This document shows positions 54,395 to 64,000 of a stretch of DNA of 64,000 nt, piece by piece (the first letter of the stretch is position 1; every line of letters starts with the position of its first letter). This DNA comes from Marinicella rhabdoformis (GTDB taxonomy: Bacteria > Pseudomonadota > Gammaproteobacteria > Xanthomonadales > Marinicellaceae). The stretch spans positions 434,001 through 498,000 of the forward strand of contig NZ_VTFS01000003.1 of the NCBI RefSeq assembly GCF_009671245.1. Reading direction: 5' to 3'. The translations under genes and the position numbers were made by a program. The notes below the pieces were generated by a model that searched no databases, had not been told where the DNA came from, and was given only the letters and a program-made list of their open reading frames with translations.

Positions 54395-54937
54395 TTACCT
54401 ACCTTTGAATGGAAAATCAAACTCATCAAGCAACATACGCGCTTCCTCATCGTTACGAGCATTGGTGGTAATGGTGATATCCATACCGCGCAATGTATCA
54501 ATTTTATCGTATTCGATTTCTGGGAAGATGATCTGCTCTTTAACACCCATTGAGTAGTTACCGCGACCGTCGAATGATTTTGGATTCAAACCACGGAAGT
54601 CACGTACTCGAGGTAATGAAACGCTTACTAAACGGTCCAAAAACTCATACATTTTGTGTCTGCGCAATGTCACTTTACAACCGATCGGCCACCCGTCACG
54701 AATTTTGAAACCAGCTACTGATTTCTTCGCATGAGTGATGATGGGTCGTTGCCCTGTTATCTTAGCCATGTCACCTGTGGCATGGTCAAGAACTTTTTTG
54801 TTACCAACAGCTTCACCGACGCCCATGTTCACAGTAATTTTAGTGATTTTAGGCACTTCCATTACATTGGCGAACTTGCCGGATTCAAGCAGTTTTGGTA
54901 CTACTTCATCTTTATAATATTTTTCTAATCTGGCCAT
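54395..54937 (-). CDS. rplE: 50S ribosomal protein L5
   Basis: 180 residues, with [19 protein letters not shown] and [20 protein letters not shown]. It binds 5S rRNA and contacts S13. 10 bp after rplX. Confidence 0.98.
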   Translation of the reverse strand: MARLEKYYKDEVVPKLLESGKFANVMEVPKITKITVNMGVGEAVGNKKVLDHATGDMAKITGQRPIITHAKKSVAGFKIRDGWPIGCKVTLRRHKMYEFLDRLVSVSLPRVRDFRGLNPKSFDGRGNYSMGVKEQIIFPEIEYDKIDTLRGMDITITTNARNDEEARMLLDEFDFPFKGR

Positions 54938-54947
54938 GTTTACTCTC

Positions 54948-55265
54948 TTAAGCGTCTACTTGTTCACCGTTAGACTTAAATACACGAACCTTACGGCCGT
55001 TCTCTAAGACTTTAAATCCAACTCGCTCGCCCTTGTCTGAGGCTGGGTTGTATAACATAACGTTAGAAGGCTGAATTGGCGCTTCTTTAGTTTTGATACC
55101 ACCTTTTTCGTCAATTTGCGGGTTAGGTTTAACGTGCTTTTTGACCAAGTTCACGTTATCAACCAACAAACGGCCGTCAGATAAAATTTTCAACAATTTA
55201 CCTTTTTGACCTTTACTGCGACCGGCTATAACGATGACTTCATCACCTGTTCTTAATCTGTTCAT
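54948..55265 (-). CDS. rplX: 50S ribosomal protein L24
   Basis: 105 residues with the KOW motif near the start ([20 protein letters not shown]). An assembly-initiator protein of the 50S. 10 bp after rplN. Confidence 0.97.
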   Translation of the reverse strand: MNRLRTGDEVIVIAGRSKGQKGKLLKILSDGRLLVDNVNLVKKHVKPNPQIDEKGGIKTKEAPIQPSNVMLYNPASDKGERVGFKVLENGRKVRVFKSNGEQVDA

Positions 55266-55275
55266 AATTAATTCC

Positions 55276-55644
55276 TTACAAAACTTCCGGCGCGAGCGAA
55301 ATGATTTTCATGAAATTACCTGATCTTAGCTCACGTGTTACGGGGCCAAAGATACGGGTACCGATAGGCTCAAGTTTGGCATTCAACATCACAACGGCAT
55401 TACCGTCGAAACGAATCAATGAACCATCACCGCGACGAACACCCTTACGGGTTCTTACGATAACGGCGTTGTAAACTTCACCTTTTTTAACCTTTCCGCG
55501 AGGAATGGCTTGTTTAACAGAGACTTTAATTACGTCTCCGATACCAGCGTAACGACGCTTAGAACCACCCAGTACCTTAATACACTGGACTTCTTTTGCG
55601 CCTGAATTGTCAGCAGCTGATAATCTTGATTGCATTTGTATCAT
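55276..55644 (-). CDS. rplN: 50S ribosomal protein L14
   Basis: 122 residues, start [20 protein letters not shown]. First gene of the classical spc operon; 12 bp after rpsQ with no internal promoter or terminator seen, so S10 and spc are probably one transcript here. Confidence 0.98.
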   Translation of the reverse strand: MIQMQSRLSAADNSGAKEVQCIKVLGGSKRRYAGIGDVIKVSVKQAIPRGKVKKGEVYNAVIVRTRKGVRRGDGSLIRFDGNAVVMLNAKLEPIGTRIFGPVTRELRSGNFMKIISLAPEVL

Positions 55645-55656
55645 TGTCAGTACCTC

Positions 55657-55917
55657 TTATTTAGCTGTTTCTACAATTTCCACAACTTTCCAAGACTTGG
55701 TCTTAGAAATGGGTCTGCACTCTACGATTTTTACCAAATCGCCTTCTTGACATTTGTTTTCAGGGTCGTCTGCATGTACTTTAGTAGATTTCTTAATATA
55801 CTTTTTATACAAAGGATGCTTGATTTTACGTTCAATCATCACTGTTACAGTACGATCCATCTTGTCACTTGTGACCACGCCACTTTTTGTTTTCTGTACT
55901 TTATTTTCTGTACTCAT
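55657..55917 (-). CDS. rpsQ: 30S ribosomal protein S17
   Basis: 86 residues with the conserved [20 protein letters not shown] primary 16S rRNA binder. 4 bp after rpmC. Confidence 0.97.
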   Translation of the reverse strand: MSTENKVQKTKSGVVTSDKMDRTVTVMIERKIKHPLYKKYIKKSTKVHADDPENKCQEGDLVKIVECRPISKTKSWKVVEIVETAK

Positions 55918-55921
55918 GACA

Positions 55922-56110
55922 TTATCCTTTAACTTGATTCATTACGGTTCTAACGCGCGCGATTGATCTGCGAACGTCACGCAATAAATGCATTTTGGTC
56001 AATTGACCGTTGCCTCTGGCCATTCTTAAGTCGAATTGTTGTTGTAACAATTTGTTCAATTCGTCTTGCAACTCAGCCAAATTTTTAGTTTTTAATTCTT
56101 TAGCTTGCAT
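55922..56110 (-). CDS. rpmC: 50S ribosomal protein L29
   Basis: 62 residues, two-helix protein with [18 protein letters not shown], at the exit-tunnel rim near trigger factor. It directly abuts rplP with no spacer. Confidence 0.97.
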   Translation of the reverse strand: MQAKELKTKNLAELQDELNKLLQQQFDLRMARGNGQLTKMHLLRDVRRSIARVRTVMNQVKG

Positions 56111-56524
56111 TTACATCACCGTACGTTTAATGAATGTTGTTTGTACAGGAAATTTAGCACCGGCTTTTTCAAAAGCGTCACGAGCCATTTCTTCTGATAC
56201 ACCTTGGATTTCATAAATCACTCGACCTGGCTTAATAGCAGCGGCCCAATGATCGATATTACCTTTACCTTTACCCATCCTCACCTCAATTGGCTTGGCT
56301 GTGATTGGTTTGTCAGGAAACACACGAATCCATAATTTACCACCCCTTTTCACGTGTCTTGTAATGGCACGACGACCGGCTTCGATCTGACGTGCGGTTA
56401 ACAAACCACGTGTAGTGGCTTTCAATCCAAAATCACCGAAACTCACTTTGTTACCACCGTGTGATAAACCGCGGTTACGGCCTTTTTGATATTTTCTGAA
56501 TTTAGTTCTCTTCGGCTGTAACAT
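56111..56524 (-). CDS. rplP: 50S ribosomal protein L16
   Basis: 137 residues, beginning [20 protein letters not shown]; lies near the A site. One base overlap with rpsC (TAATG). Confidence 0.98.
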   Translation of the reverse strand: MLQPKRTKFRKYQKGRNRGLSHGGNKVSFGDFGLKATTRGLLTARQIEAGRRAITRHVKRGGKLWIRVFPDKPITAKPIEVRMGKGKGNIDHWAAAIKPGRVIYEIQGVSEEMARDAFEKAGAKFPVQTTFIKRTVM

Positions 56525-57213
56525 TATTTTTTACCTCGAGATTTTTTGTTCGTTTTCTTTTCAGATTCTTGGGTGTATTTTTCTAAATCGAAAACTTCAC
56601 CTTTATAAATCCATACTTTGATTCCGATAACGCCATATGTTGTGTGTGCTTTATATGTCGCATAATCGATGTCAGCACGCAATGTATGCAAAGGCACTTG
56701 ACCTTCACGATACCATTCCGTACGTGCGATTTCTGCGCCATTCAAACGACCAGCAACTGCAACACGAATACCCAGAGCACCTAATCTCATGGCATTCCCT
56801 ACAGCGCGCTTCATGGCGCGACGGAACATGATACGACGTTCCAACTGTGAAGCAATACCTTGGGCAACCAATAAGGCGTCCAATTCTGGCTTTCTGATTT
56901 CGTTTACGCTGATGTGCGTTGGTAAGCCCATCATTTTTGACACTTCGTTTTTCAACACTTCAATGTCTTCACCTTTTTTACCAATCACGATACCAGGTCT
57001 GGCTGTGTGGATGGTTACTCTGGCGTTCTTTGCAGGGCGCTCGATTTCAATTTTAGATACCGAAGCATGCTTCAACTTGTCTTGCAAGTATGTTCTTACT
57101 TTGATGTCTTTAATCAATTGATCAGCGAACTGACCCTTCTCGGCATACCATTTCGAATTGTGTGTTTTCGAAATGCCCAGTCTAATTCCTATTGGATGTA
57201 CTTTTTGACCCAT
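56524..57213 (-). CDS. rpsC: 30S ribosomal protein S3
   Basis: 229 residues; KH domain with [20 protein letters not shown] and C-terminal domain with [20 protein letters not shown]. The tail is very basic ([11 protein letters not shown]). 10 bp after rplV. Confidence 0.98.
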   Translation of the reverse strand: MGQKVHPIGIRLGISKTHNSKWYAEKGQFADQLIKDIKVRTYLQDKLKHASVSKIEIERPAKNARVTIHTARPGIVIGKKGEDIEVLKNEVSKMMGLPTHISVNEIRKPELDALLVAQGIASQLERRIMFRRAMKRAVGNAMRLGALGIRVAVAGRLNGAEIARTEWYREGQVPLHTLRADIDYATYKAHTTYGVIGIKVWIYKGEVFDLEKYTQESEKKTNKKSRGKK

Positions 57214-57223
57214 AACTCTGCCC

Positions 57224-57562
57224 TTACGATGCTTCAGCCACTTTTACAGTGATGTGGCTGGTTCTTTTCAAGATTTGCGTACCTCTACCTTTGGCTCTGG
57301 CTCTTCCTCTTTTCAGGGTAGGACCTTCGTCAACAAAGATAGCACTTACGTACAATTCATCAACATCTAAACCATTGTTGTGCTCTGCATTTGCAACAGC
57401 GCTCATCAATGCTTTTTTAACGATGTGGGCGGCTTTTTTCGGGCTGAAAGTTAACAGCTGTTCAGCTTGTTCAACGTTCATGCCACGAACTTGGTCTGCA
57501 ACCAATCGGACTTTTTGAGCCGAAATATTGGCTCTTCTATATTTAGCTACTACTTCCATCAT
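57224..57562 (-). CDS. rplV: 50S ribosomal protein L22
   Basis: 112 residues with [20 protein letters not shown] and the exit-tunnel loop [19 protein letters not shown]. Start ATG 57562 overlaps the rpsS stop by 4 nt; a second ATG follows directly. Confidence 0.98.
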   Translation of the reverse strand: MMEVVAKYRRANISAQKVRLVADQVRGMNVEQAEQLLTFSPKKAAHIVKKALMSAVANAEHNNGLDVDELYVSAIFVDEGPTLKRGRARAKGRGTQILKRTSHITVKVAEAS

Positions 57563-57840
57563 CTCTTACCTTTAGCTTTCTTGTCAGCAATGTGTGACCT
57601 GAATGTACGAGTTGGTGAAAATTCACCCAGCTTGTGACCAACCATTTCTTCCGAAACGAGTACTGGTATGTGCTGTTTTCCGTTGTGTACAGCCAAAGTC
57701 AATCCAACCATGTCAGGTAAGATCATAGACCTTCTTGACCATGTTTTAATTGGCTTCTTACTGTTTTCTTCTACGGCCTTCTCTACTTTTTTAATCAAGT
57801 GGAGGTCTACAAAAGGCCCTTTCTTTAGCGATCTTGGCAT
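57559..57840 (-). CDS. rpsS: 30S ribosomal protein S19
   Basis: 93 residues, start [20 protein letters not shown] and end [20 protein letters not shown]. In the head of the 30S with S13. 11 bp after rplB. Confidence 0.98.
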   Translation of the reverse strand: MPRSLKKGPFVDLHLIKKVEKAVEENSKKPIKTWSRRSMILPDMVGLTLAVHNGKQHIPVLVSEEMVGHKLGEFSPTRTFRSHIADKKAKGKR

Positions 57841-57851
57841 ACTAAGTTACC

Positions 57852-58679
57852 TTATTTCTTGTTTCTGCGACGAACGATGAACTTATCAGTTCGCTTGTTC
57901 TTACGCGTTTTATGTCCTTTAGTAGGTACACCCCAAGGAGTTACAGGGTGACGACCACCAGAGGTCCTTCCTTCACCACCACCATGTGGATGGTCAACTG
58001 GATTCATTGCAACACCTCGAACGGTTGGACGAATACCTCTCCAACGAGTGGCACCGGCTTTACCGATTTTCTCAAGGTTATGCTCTGAGTTAGAAACAGT
58101 GCCCAGTGTCGCACGACATTTAGCTGGGACTTTTCTCATTTCGCCTGAACGCAAACGCAAAGTGGCATATGCACCTTCTTTTGCAACCAAACGAACTGAG
58201 GTACCGGCTGAACGAGCCATTTGGCCGCCTTTACCAGGTTTCATTTCTACGTTGTGAACAACTGAACCTACAGGGATATTATCCAAAGGTAAAGTATTGC
58301 CCACTTTGATTCCTACAGAGGTTCCAGATACTACTGTCATCCCAGGCTCTAAACCTTTGGGCGCAAGAATGTATCTTTTTTCACCATCTGTGTAAGTTAA
58401 CAAAGCGATGTATGCACTGCGATTCGGATCATATTCGATTCGAGTTACATTACCTACGATGTCGTCTTTGTTTCGCTTGAAATCAATGATTCTATAATGT
58501 TGTTTGTGTCCACCACCTCTGTGACGAGTGGTGATTCTGCCGTTGTTATTACGACCGCCAGATTTTGACTTTTTCTCAATCAAGCTGGCTTCAGGTCTGC
58601 CTTTGTACAAGCCAGTTCTTTTAACTCGAACCGTACCGCGGCGACCTGGAGAAGTTGGTTTTAATACTGATAATGCCAT
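57852..58679 (-). CDS. rplB: 50S ribosomal protein L2
   Basis: 275 residues; contains the peptidyl-transferase-linked motif [20 protein letters not shown] with the conserved His. 14 bp after rplW. Confidence 0.99.
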   Translation of the reverse strand: MALSVLKPTSPGRRGTVRVKRTGLYKGRPEASLIEKKSKSGGRNNNGRITTRHRGGGHKQHYRIIDFKRNKDDIVGNVTRIEYDPNRSAYIALLTYTDGEKRYILAPKGLEPGMTVVSGTSVGIKVGNTLPLDNIPVGSVVHNVEMKPGKGGQMARSAGTSVRLVAKEGAYATLRLRSGEMRKVPAKCRATLGTVSNSEHNLEKIGKAGATRWRGIRPTVRGVAMNPVDHPHGGGEGRTSGGRHPVTPWGVPTKGHKTRKNKRTDKFIVRRRNKK

Positions 58680-58693
58680 GATAATTCTCCCAA

Positions 58694-58993
58694 TTACTCA
58701 GCTTTCGTACCGAAGTCGATCATTTGATCAGCTTGGATGCGCACATACGCTTTTTTCCAGTCTGGTCTTTTACCGGCCTTCATTTTGAAGCTTTTGGTTT
58801 TACCTTTCACATTCATAACAGACACGTTTTCAACGTTCACTTTGAACAATTTTTCTACGGCTGTTTTGATCTGCTCTTTATTTGCCGATTTGGCCACTTT
58901 AAACACATATTGGTTAGACAACTCACCAACACGGTTTGATTTCTCAGAAATCACAGGTGCCAAAATAGTTGTGTATAAATTGTTTAAACTCAT
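58694..58993 (-). CDS. rplW: 50S ribosomal protein L23
   Basis: 99 residues from ATG 58993, which overlaps the rplD stop (ATGA); a frame to 59002 begins GTG but adds only three residues. SRP and trigger factor dock on L23. Conserved [10 protein letters not shown] near the start. Confidence 0.97.
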   Translation of the reverse strand: MSLNNLYTTILAPVISEKSNRVGELSNQYVFKVAKSANKEQIKTAVEKLFKVNVENVSVMNVKGKTKSFKMKAGKRPDWKKAYVRIQADQMIDFGTKAE

Positions 58994-59595
58994 GACAACC
59001 ACTCCTCAACTTGTTTAACTGCGTCAACAGTAAATACCACTTTTTCTGAGTAAACCAAATCTACAGGATTTAATCCGTAAACATTAGTCACATAGATATG
59101 TGGGATGTTGTTCGTTGAACGCAATAAGTTTTCACTTGGCTCATTAGTCACCAAGCATGCTTTAGTCACGTCATGCTTACTTAGCATGTCCAGACCTTCT
59201 TTGGTTTTGCCGTTGGCAGTATCCAAAGCGTCAACAATAACCAAACGATCGTTGCGAACCATTTCTGAAAGAATGGCTTTCATCGCAGCTCGGTACATTT
59301 TAGTATTAACTTTTTTAGTAAAGTCACGAGGTTGTGCAGCAAAAGTGCGACCACCACCAACCCAAATTGGGCTTCGTGAAGTACCGGCTCTGGCACGACC
59401 AGTTCCTTTTTGTTTCCAAGGTTTGGCACCACCACCGCTCACTGCTGAACGATTTTTTTGTGCTTTAGTACCAGCACGGCCAGTAGCCAAGTATGAAGTA
59501 ACCACTTGGTGTACCAAGGCTTCAGAATAGTCTTTTCCAAAAACAGATTCTGAAAGGTCAACTTTTTGTTTTTTACCTGATATATTCAGTTCCAC
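58990..59595 (-). CDS. rplD: 50S ribosomal protein L4
   Basis: 201 residues with the tunnel loop GGGAKPWKQKGTGRARAGTS. In E. coli L4 represses the S10 operon through its leader; here the usual leader space is missing. 20 bp after rplC. Confidence 0.98.
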   Translation of the reverse strand: MELNISGKKQKVDLSESVFGKDYSEALVHQVVTSYLATGRAGTKAQKNRSAVSGGGAKPWKQKGTGRARAGTSRSPIWVGGGRTFAAQPRDFTKKVNTKMYRAAMKAILSEMVRNDRLVIVDALDTANGKTKEGLDMLSKHDVTKACLVTNEPSENLLRSTNNIPHIYVTNVYGLNPVDLVYSEKVVFTVDAVKQVEEWLS

Positions 59596-59615
59596 AATAA
59601 TTCTCCGTCATCCGT

Positions 59616-60236
59616 TTAAGCTAAAGGGCGTACAACCACAGTGCCTGTTTTAGCACCAGGTACTGCACCTTTGATTAATAACAAGCTGTTCTCTGTATCA
59701 ACCCTAACCACTTCTAAGTTCTTAGTAGTGACCTGCTCTGCACCCATGTGTCCAGACATTTTTTTGCCTTTGAATACACGACCTGGAGTTTGACATTGAC
59801 CAATAGAACCTGGCGCCCTGTGAGACAAAGAGTTACCATGAGTGGCATCTTGCATTGCGAAGTTATAACGCTTGATTACACCTTGGAAACCTTTACCTTT
59901 TGACTGACCAGTAACGCGGACTTTTTGACCACTTTCAAACATGGTCAATTCCAGTACGTCACCTGCATTGAAAGATTCTTCAGTTCTGAATTCTTTAACA
60001 ATTGCACCTGCTTCAACACCTGCTTTTTTGAAGTGTCCAGCAGCTGGCGCAGTGACTTTAGATGCTTTTTTGGCACCTGTAGTAACCTGAACGGCATTGT
60101 AACCGTCAGTATCTACTGTTTTGACTTGAGCCACAACATTGGGCTCTACATTGATAACAGTAACTGGTACAGACTCACCTTTGTCATTAAAGATGCGTGT
60201 CATTCCAACTTTTTTTCCGATAATACCTAATGACAT
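59616..60236 (-). CDS. rplC: 50S ribosomal protein L3
   Basis: 206 residues with [16 protein letters not shown] at the start and [20 protein letters not shown], the loop with the PrmB-methylated Gln region. 11 bp after rpsJ. Confidence 0.98.
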   Translation of the reverse strand: MSLGIIGKKVGMTRIFNDKGESVPVTVINVEPNVVAQVKTVDTDGYNAVQVTTGAKKASKVTAPAAGHFKKAGVEAGAIVKEFRTEESFNAGDVLELTMFESGQKVRVTGQSKGKGFQGVIKRYNFAMQDATHGNSLSHRAPGSIGQCQTPGRVFKGKKMSGHMGAEQVTTKNLEVVRVDTENSLLLIKGAVPGAKTGTVVVRPLA

Positions 60237-60247
60237 GATGCTTCTCC

Positions 60248-60559
60248 TTAGTTCAACTGAATTTGAACATCAACGCCTGCAGACAAGTCCAGTTTCATTA
60301 ACGCGTCAACTGTTTTGTCGTTAGGATCTACAATATCAACCAATCTTTTATGAGTACGAATCTCATATTGGTCACGTGCGTCCTTGTTTACATGTGGAGA
60401 CGTCAAAACGGTGTAACGCTCTTTCTTTGTAGGTAAAGGGATAGGACCTCTTACCTGAGCACCAGTTCTTTTTGCCGTATCGACGATTCTTCCTGCTGAT
60501 TGATCAATTAATTTATGATCAAACGCTTTGAGTCTTATTCTGATTTTCTGACCAGCCAT
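60248..60559 (-). CDS. rpsJ: 30S ribosomal protein S10
   Basis: 103 residues, start [21 protein letters not shown]10 also binds NusB in transcription antitermination. It begins 17 nt after a terminator hairpin that follows tufA, so its promoter is not obvious and must be read-through or lie within tufA. Confidence 0.98.
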   Translation of the reverse strand: MAGQKIRIRLKAFDHKLIDQSAGRIVDTAKRTGAQVRGPIPLPTKKERYTVLTSPHVNKDARDQYEIRTHKRLVDIVDPNDKTVDALMKLDLSAGVDVQIQLN

Positions 60560-60576
60560 GTTAATTTGCCTCTAAT

Positions 60577-60604
60577 TAAAAAGCAGCGGCTTTTCGCCGC
60601 TGCT
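60577..60604 (-). terminator. Intrinsic terminator between tufA and rpsJ
   Basis: The minus strand reads AGCAGCGGC-GAAAA-GCCGCTGCT followed by TTTT. The 9-bp GC-rich stem is complete. It fills most of the 59-bp gap, so the str operon ends here unless antiterminated. Confidence 0.88.
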
Positions 60605-60618
60605 ATTTACAAGTTTAA

Positions 60619-61809
60619 TTATTCAATAATTTTTGCTACAACACCCGCACCTACTGTACGGCCACCTTCACGAATAGCGAAGCGTAAACCTTCATCCATC
60701 GCAATCGGTGCAATTAATTCAACAACCATCTTAACGTTGTCACCAGGCATTACCATTTCTACACCTTCTGGTAATTCACAAGCGCCAGTTACGTCAGTTG
60801 TTCTGAAGTAGAACTGTGGACGGTAGCCTTTAAAGAATGGTGTGTGACGACCACCTTCATCTTTGCTCAACACGTACACTTCTGCTTCGAATTTTGTGTG
60901 GGGCGTAATTGTACCCGGTTTTGCTAGTACTTGTCCACGCTCAACATCATCTCTTTTCGTTCCACGCAACAAAACACCCACGTTATCGCCAGCTTCACCT
61001 GAATCTAGCAACTTACGGAACATCTCAACACCTGTACATGTAGTAACAGTTGTGTCACGGATACCAACGATTTCAATCTCTTCACCAACGTTTACAACAC
61101 CAGTTTCAATACGGCCAGTTACAACAGTACCACGACCTGAAATTGAGAAAATATCTTCGATAGGCATCAAGAATGGCTTATCAGTCTCACGCTCTGGCGT
61201 AGGAATGTAGGCATCCATCTCTTCTAACAACTTCAATACAGCTGGTGCACCGATGTCAGAAGTATCGCCTTCCAATGCTTTCAAAGCAGAACCCATTACC
61301 AATGGCGTGTCATCACCAGGGAACTCGTAGTCATTCAACAACTCACGAACTTCCATTTCAACCAACTCTAACAACTCTTCGTCATCAACTTGGTCACATT
61401 TGTTTAAGAATACAACAATGTAAGGTACGCCAACCTGACGAGCCAACAAGATGTGCTCACGAGTTTGTGGCATTGGGCCATCAGCAGCTGATACTACCAA
61501 AATCGCGCCGTCCATTTGTGCCGCACCAGTAATCATGTTTTTAACATAATCAGCATGGCCTGGACAATCTACATGCGCGTAGTGACGGTCATCAGTTTCG
61601 TACTCAACGTGCGCTGTAGAAATCGTAATACCACGCTCTCTTTCTTCTGGCGCGTTATCGATTTGATCGTAATCTTTAAATTCGCCGCCTTGTTTTTCAG
61701 CAGCAACTTTTGTGATCGCTGCAGTCAAGGTTGTTTTACCATGGTCAACGTGACCAATTGTGCCCACGTTTACATGGGGCTTATTGCGTTCAAATTTTTC
61801 TTTTGACAT
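60619..61809 (-). CDS. tufA: Elongation factor Tu
   Basis: 396-residue GTPase that brings aminoacyl-tRNA to the A site. G1 GHVDHGKTT near residue 18, G3 DCPGHADY, G4 NKCDQVDD; note NKCD. Follows fusA by 22 bp. A second tuf copy may exist elsewhere; none is in the window. Confidence 0.99.
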   Translation of the reverse strand: MSKEKFERNKPHVNVGTIGHVDHGKTTLTAAITKVAAEKQGGEFKDYDQIDNAPEERERGITISTAHVEYETDDRHYAHVDCPGHADYVKNMITGAAQMDGAILVVSAADGPMPQTREHILLARQVGVPYIVVFLNKCDQVDDEELLELVEMEVRELLNDYEFPGDDTPLVMGSALKALEGDTSDIGAPAVLKLLEEMDAYIPTPERETDKPFLMPIEDIFSISGRGTVVTGRIETGVVNVGEEIEIVGIRDTTVTTCTGVEMFRKLLDSGEAGDNVGVLLRGTKRDDVERGQVLAKPGTITPHTKFEAEVYVLSKDEGGRHTPFFKGYRPQFYFRTTDVTGACELPEGVEMVMPGDNVKMVVELIAPIAMDEGLRFAIREGGRTVGAGVVAKIIE

Positions 61810-61831
61810 AGTTGTCTCTTAAACTTAATTA

Positions 61832-63925
61832 TTAATATCCTGTTAATTCCGCCAACACGGCGTCTGGCGCCTGACTGTAATGACTGAACTCCATCGCGTA
61901 GTTCGCTCGCCCTTGTGTGGCGGACCTGAGTGCCGTGGAATAACCAAACATCTCAGACAATGGAATTTCACATCGAATCACTTTACCTGAAGGCGACTCA
62001 TCCATTCCATCTAGGGTACCGCGTTTGCGATTAATATCGCCTACAACTTCGCCCATATATTCTTCAGGTGTAATGATTTCAACCTTCATTACCGGCTCCA
62101 ACAAGACCGGCTTTGCGTTTCGCGCACCCTCTCTGAAAGCCATAGACCCTGCAACCCTAAATGCCATTTCATTGGAATCCACCTCATGAAATGATCCATC
62201 GAAAAGCGTCACCCTGCAATCCACCATGGGATATCCTGCAAGCACACCGCTTTCCATTTGTTCTTGAATGCCCTTATCAACTGGGTCGATGTATTCTTTA
62301 GGAATAACACCGTCTTTTATGTTATTGACAAATTCATAACCAAACCCCTGTTCCATGGGCTCTATTTTAATCTTTACATGACCATACTGGCCTTTACCGC
62401 CCGACTGTCTGATGAACTTACCTTCTTGTTCAACAGCCTGGAGAATGGTTTCTCTGTATGAAACCTGTGGATTACCCACATTGGCATCCACTTTAAATTC
62501 TCGCTTCATTCTGTCGACAAGAATTTCTAAATGCAGCTCGCCCATTCCAGATATAATGGTTTGGGCAGATTCTTCATCAGTCGAAACCTGAAATGAAGGA
62601 TCTTCTTGTGCCAACTTAGCCAAAGCCGCTGACATTTTATCTTGATCACCTGCCGTCCTGGGCTCAACAGCCACTGAAATCACGGGCTCAGGAAACTCCA
62701 TTTTTTCCAGCGTTATGACATGACTGGCATCACACAGGGTGTCACCTGTCGTGACGTCTTTAAACCCTACTGCCGCCGCAATGTCACCGGCCCGTACTTC
62801 TTTAATTTCTTCTCGAGAGTTTGAATGCATTTGCAATAAACGCCCCAACCGCTCTTTTTTGCCTTTGATCGGGTTGTAAACCATATCACCGGACTTTACG
62901 ACACCTGAATAAACCCTAAAAAATGTCAAACTCCCGACAAACGGATCTGTGGCAATTTTAAATGCCAACGCAGCAAAAGGCTCGTCATCAGATGACCGCC
63001 TTTGCGCAGGTGTTTCTGCCGCATCATCCAAAACACCTGTAATAGCAGGAACATCTGTAGGTGCAGGCATCAGTTCAACAACCATATCCAGCATGGCTTG
63101 AACACCTTTGTTTTTAAATGCAGAACCACACAAACAACAAACCAACTCATTGTTGATTGTGCCTTGGCGAAGACCTTGGACAATTTCATCACGAGTTAAC
63201 TCGCCTTCTTCCAAGTATTTATCCATCAAGTCTTCATTGGCTTCTGCCGCAGCTTCAACCATAGACTCTCTGGCCAAAAGGCATTCATCTTCCAGCTCAA
63301 CAGGAATATCTTCAAGACGATAGGTAAAGCCCATATCATCCTCATTCCAGTAAATCGCCTTCATTCTTAAAAGATCAACAACACCTTTAAAATCTTCTTC
63401 TGCACCAATAGCGACCTGTAAAGGCACCGCTTTGGCACCCAGTCGCTTATTAATTTGATCTACAACACGCTCAAAATCAGCGCCCGCACGATCCATCTTG
63501 TTTACAAATGCCAACCTAGGCACTTGGTACTTATCAGCTTGACGCCACACAGTTTCAGATTGTGGCTCCACACCGCCAACGGCGCAGAAAACAGCTACAG
63601 CCCCATCAAGTACCCGCAAAGACCTTTCAACTTCAATGGTGAAGTCAACGTGACCTGGCGTATCAATGATGTTGATGCGATGTTCGTCAAATTGTTTATC
63701 CATCCCCTGCCAAAAGCAGGTGGTTGCAGCAGAGGTAATAGTAATGCCTCGTTCCTGCTCTTGTTCCATCCAGTCCATGGTGGCATTGCCATCATGTACT
63801 TCACCTATCTTGTGAGAGATGCCTGTGTAAAACAACACACGTTCGGTTGTGGTTGTTTTGCCAGCATCGATGTGGGCCATAATACCGATATTTCGATATT
63901 TTTCGATAGGTGTTTTACGGCCCAC
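61832..63925 (-). CDS. fusA: Elongation factor G
   Basis: 697-residue translocase GTPase. G1 [18 protein letters not shown]3 [17 protein letters not shown]4 [10 protein letters not shown]; domain IV has [19 protein letters not shown] and domain [20 protein letters not shown]. Normal length for EF-G. 21 bp after rpsG. Confidence 0.99.
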   Translation of the reverse strand: MGRKTPIEKYRNIGIMAHIDAGKTTTTERVLFYTGISHKIGEVHDGNATMDWMEQEQERGITITSAATTCFWQGMDKQFDEHRINIIDTPGHVDFTIEVERSLRVLDGAVAVFCAVGGVEPQSETVWRQADKYQVPRLAFVNKMDRAGADFERVVDQINKRLGAKAVPLQVAIGAEEDFKGVVDLLRMKAIYWNEDDMGFTYRLEDIPVELEDECLLARESMVEAAAEANEDLMDKYLEEGELTRDEIVQGLRQGTINNELVCCLCGSAFKNKGVQAMLDMVVELMPAPTDVPAITGVLDDAAETPAQRRSSDDEPFAALAFKIATDPFVGSLTFFRVYSGVVKSGDMVYNPIKGKKERLGRLLQMHSNSREEIKEVRAGDIAAAVGFKDVTTGDTLCDASHVITLEKMEFPEPVISVAVEPRTAGDQDKMSAALAKLAQEDPSFQVSTDEESAQTIISGMGELHLEILVDRMKREFKVDANVGNPQVSYRETILQAVEQEGKFIRQSGGKGQYGHVKIKIEPMEQGFGYEFVNNIKDGVIPKEYIDPVDKGIQEQMESGVLAGYPMVDCRVTLFDGSFHEVDSNEMAFRVAGSMAFREGARNAKPVLLEPVMKVEIITPEEYMGEVVGDINRKRGTLDGMDESPSGKVIRCEIPLSEMFGYSTALRSATQGRANYAMEFSHYSQAPDAVLAELTGY

Positions 63926-63946
63926 TTCAAAGTCCTTCCTAGCTGA

Positions 63947-64000
63947 TTACCAACGGTAATGTGCAAATGCTTTATTGGCTTCTGCCATTCTGTGAACTTC
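63947..64000 (-). CDS. rpsG: 30S ribosomal protein S7 (3' end only)
   Basis: The last 17 codons, EVHRMAEANKAFAHYRW, then TAA. This is the typical S7 C-terminus, and its place before fusA is the str operon order. The rest lies beyond the window. Confidence 0.95.
   Translation of the reverse strand, partial: EVHRMAEANKAFAHYRW

Overview
The window looks like chromosomal DNA of a free-living, aerobic, probably marine gammaproteobacterium with moderate GC. The evidence is the gammaproteobacterial order of its ribosomal operons, the tesA-ybbA-ybbP block, a DsbB, a ferrochelatase, a class II DAHP synthase and exported FG-GAP proteins. Short C-terminal tails of the form LIFxDGFE recall Marinicella and Xanthomonadales-like genomes, but that placement is inference. 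No rRNA, tRNA, CRISPR array, insertion sequence or prophage was recognised.

Region 1 (1-9.9 kb) is a branched-chain amino acid divergon. ilvE-ilvD-ilvG-ilvM runs leftward and leuA-leuC-leuD-leuB rightward from a shared 679-bp control region. Almost every junction overlaps by 1-8 nt. The control region holds two unlisted short reading frames. One is a 25-codon leader rich in Val/Ile/Leu, followed by a strong terminator hairpin before ilvE (a classic attenuator). The other is a 52-codon leader with a Leu-rich end, followed by mutually exclusive stems before leuA.

Region 2 (9.9-36.8 kb) is mixed. It holds an octaheme cytochrome c, hemH, a lipoprotein TesA with the YbbA/YbbP ABC exporter, two large exported FG-GAP proteins, an unusual N-terminally extended PLP enzyme, a GST, a dienelactone hydrolase and a hexaheme cytochrome c. 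It also holds a Rieske-like protein that has lost its cluster ligands, an MFS transporter, a hydroxylaminobenzene-mutase-like protein and a cation diffusion facilitator, of which a broken second copy lies 2.8 kb away. A membrane zinc peptidase, a Nudix hydrolase, a lipoprotein, a methyltransferase and a proline iminopeptidase complete the region.

Region 3 (36.8-47 kb) has an Nramp-family transporter with altered metal-site residues directly upstream of pxpABC (5-oxoprolinase). After it come an exported amidase whose catalytic domain is split by a golvesin-like domain, an AT-rich hypothetical gene between two identical terminator hairpins, the dsbB/DAHP synthase pair and a YdcH-family protein.

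Region 4 (47-64 kb) is the fused str-S10-spc-alpha superoperon, all leftward, from rpsG (cut by the window end) through fusA, tufA and the S10, spc and alpha genes to rplQ. rpmJ is missing from its usual place after secY; that gap holds a terminator-like hairpin, a consensus -10 box and a strong leader hairpin. A perfect intrinsic terminator lies between tufA and rpsJ.

I found no clear novel multi-gene system. The most interesting items are the paired BCAA leaders, the shared C-terminal tail of three exported proteins, the non-canonical Nramp-pxp linkage and the degenerate Rieske protein beside multiheme cytochromes.
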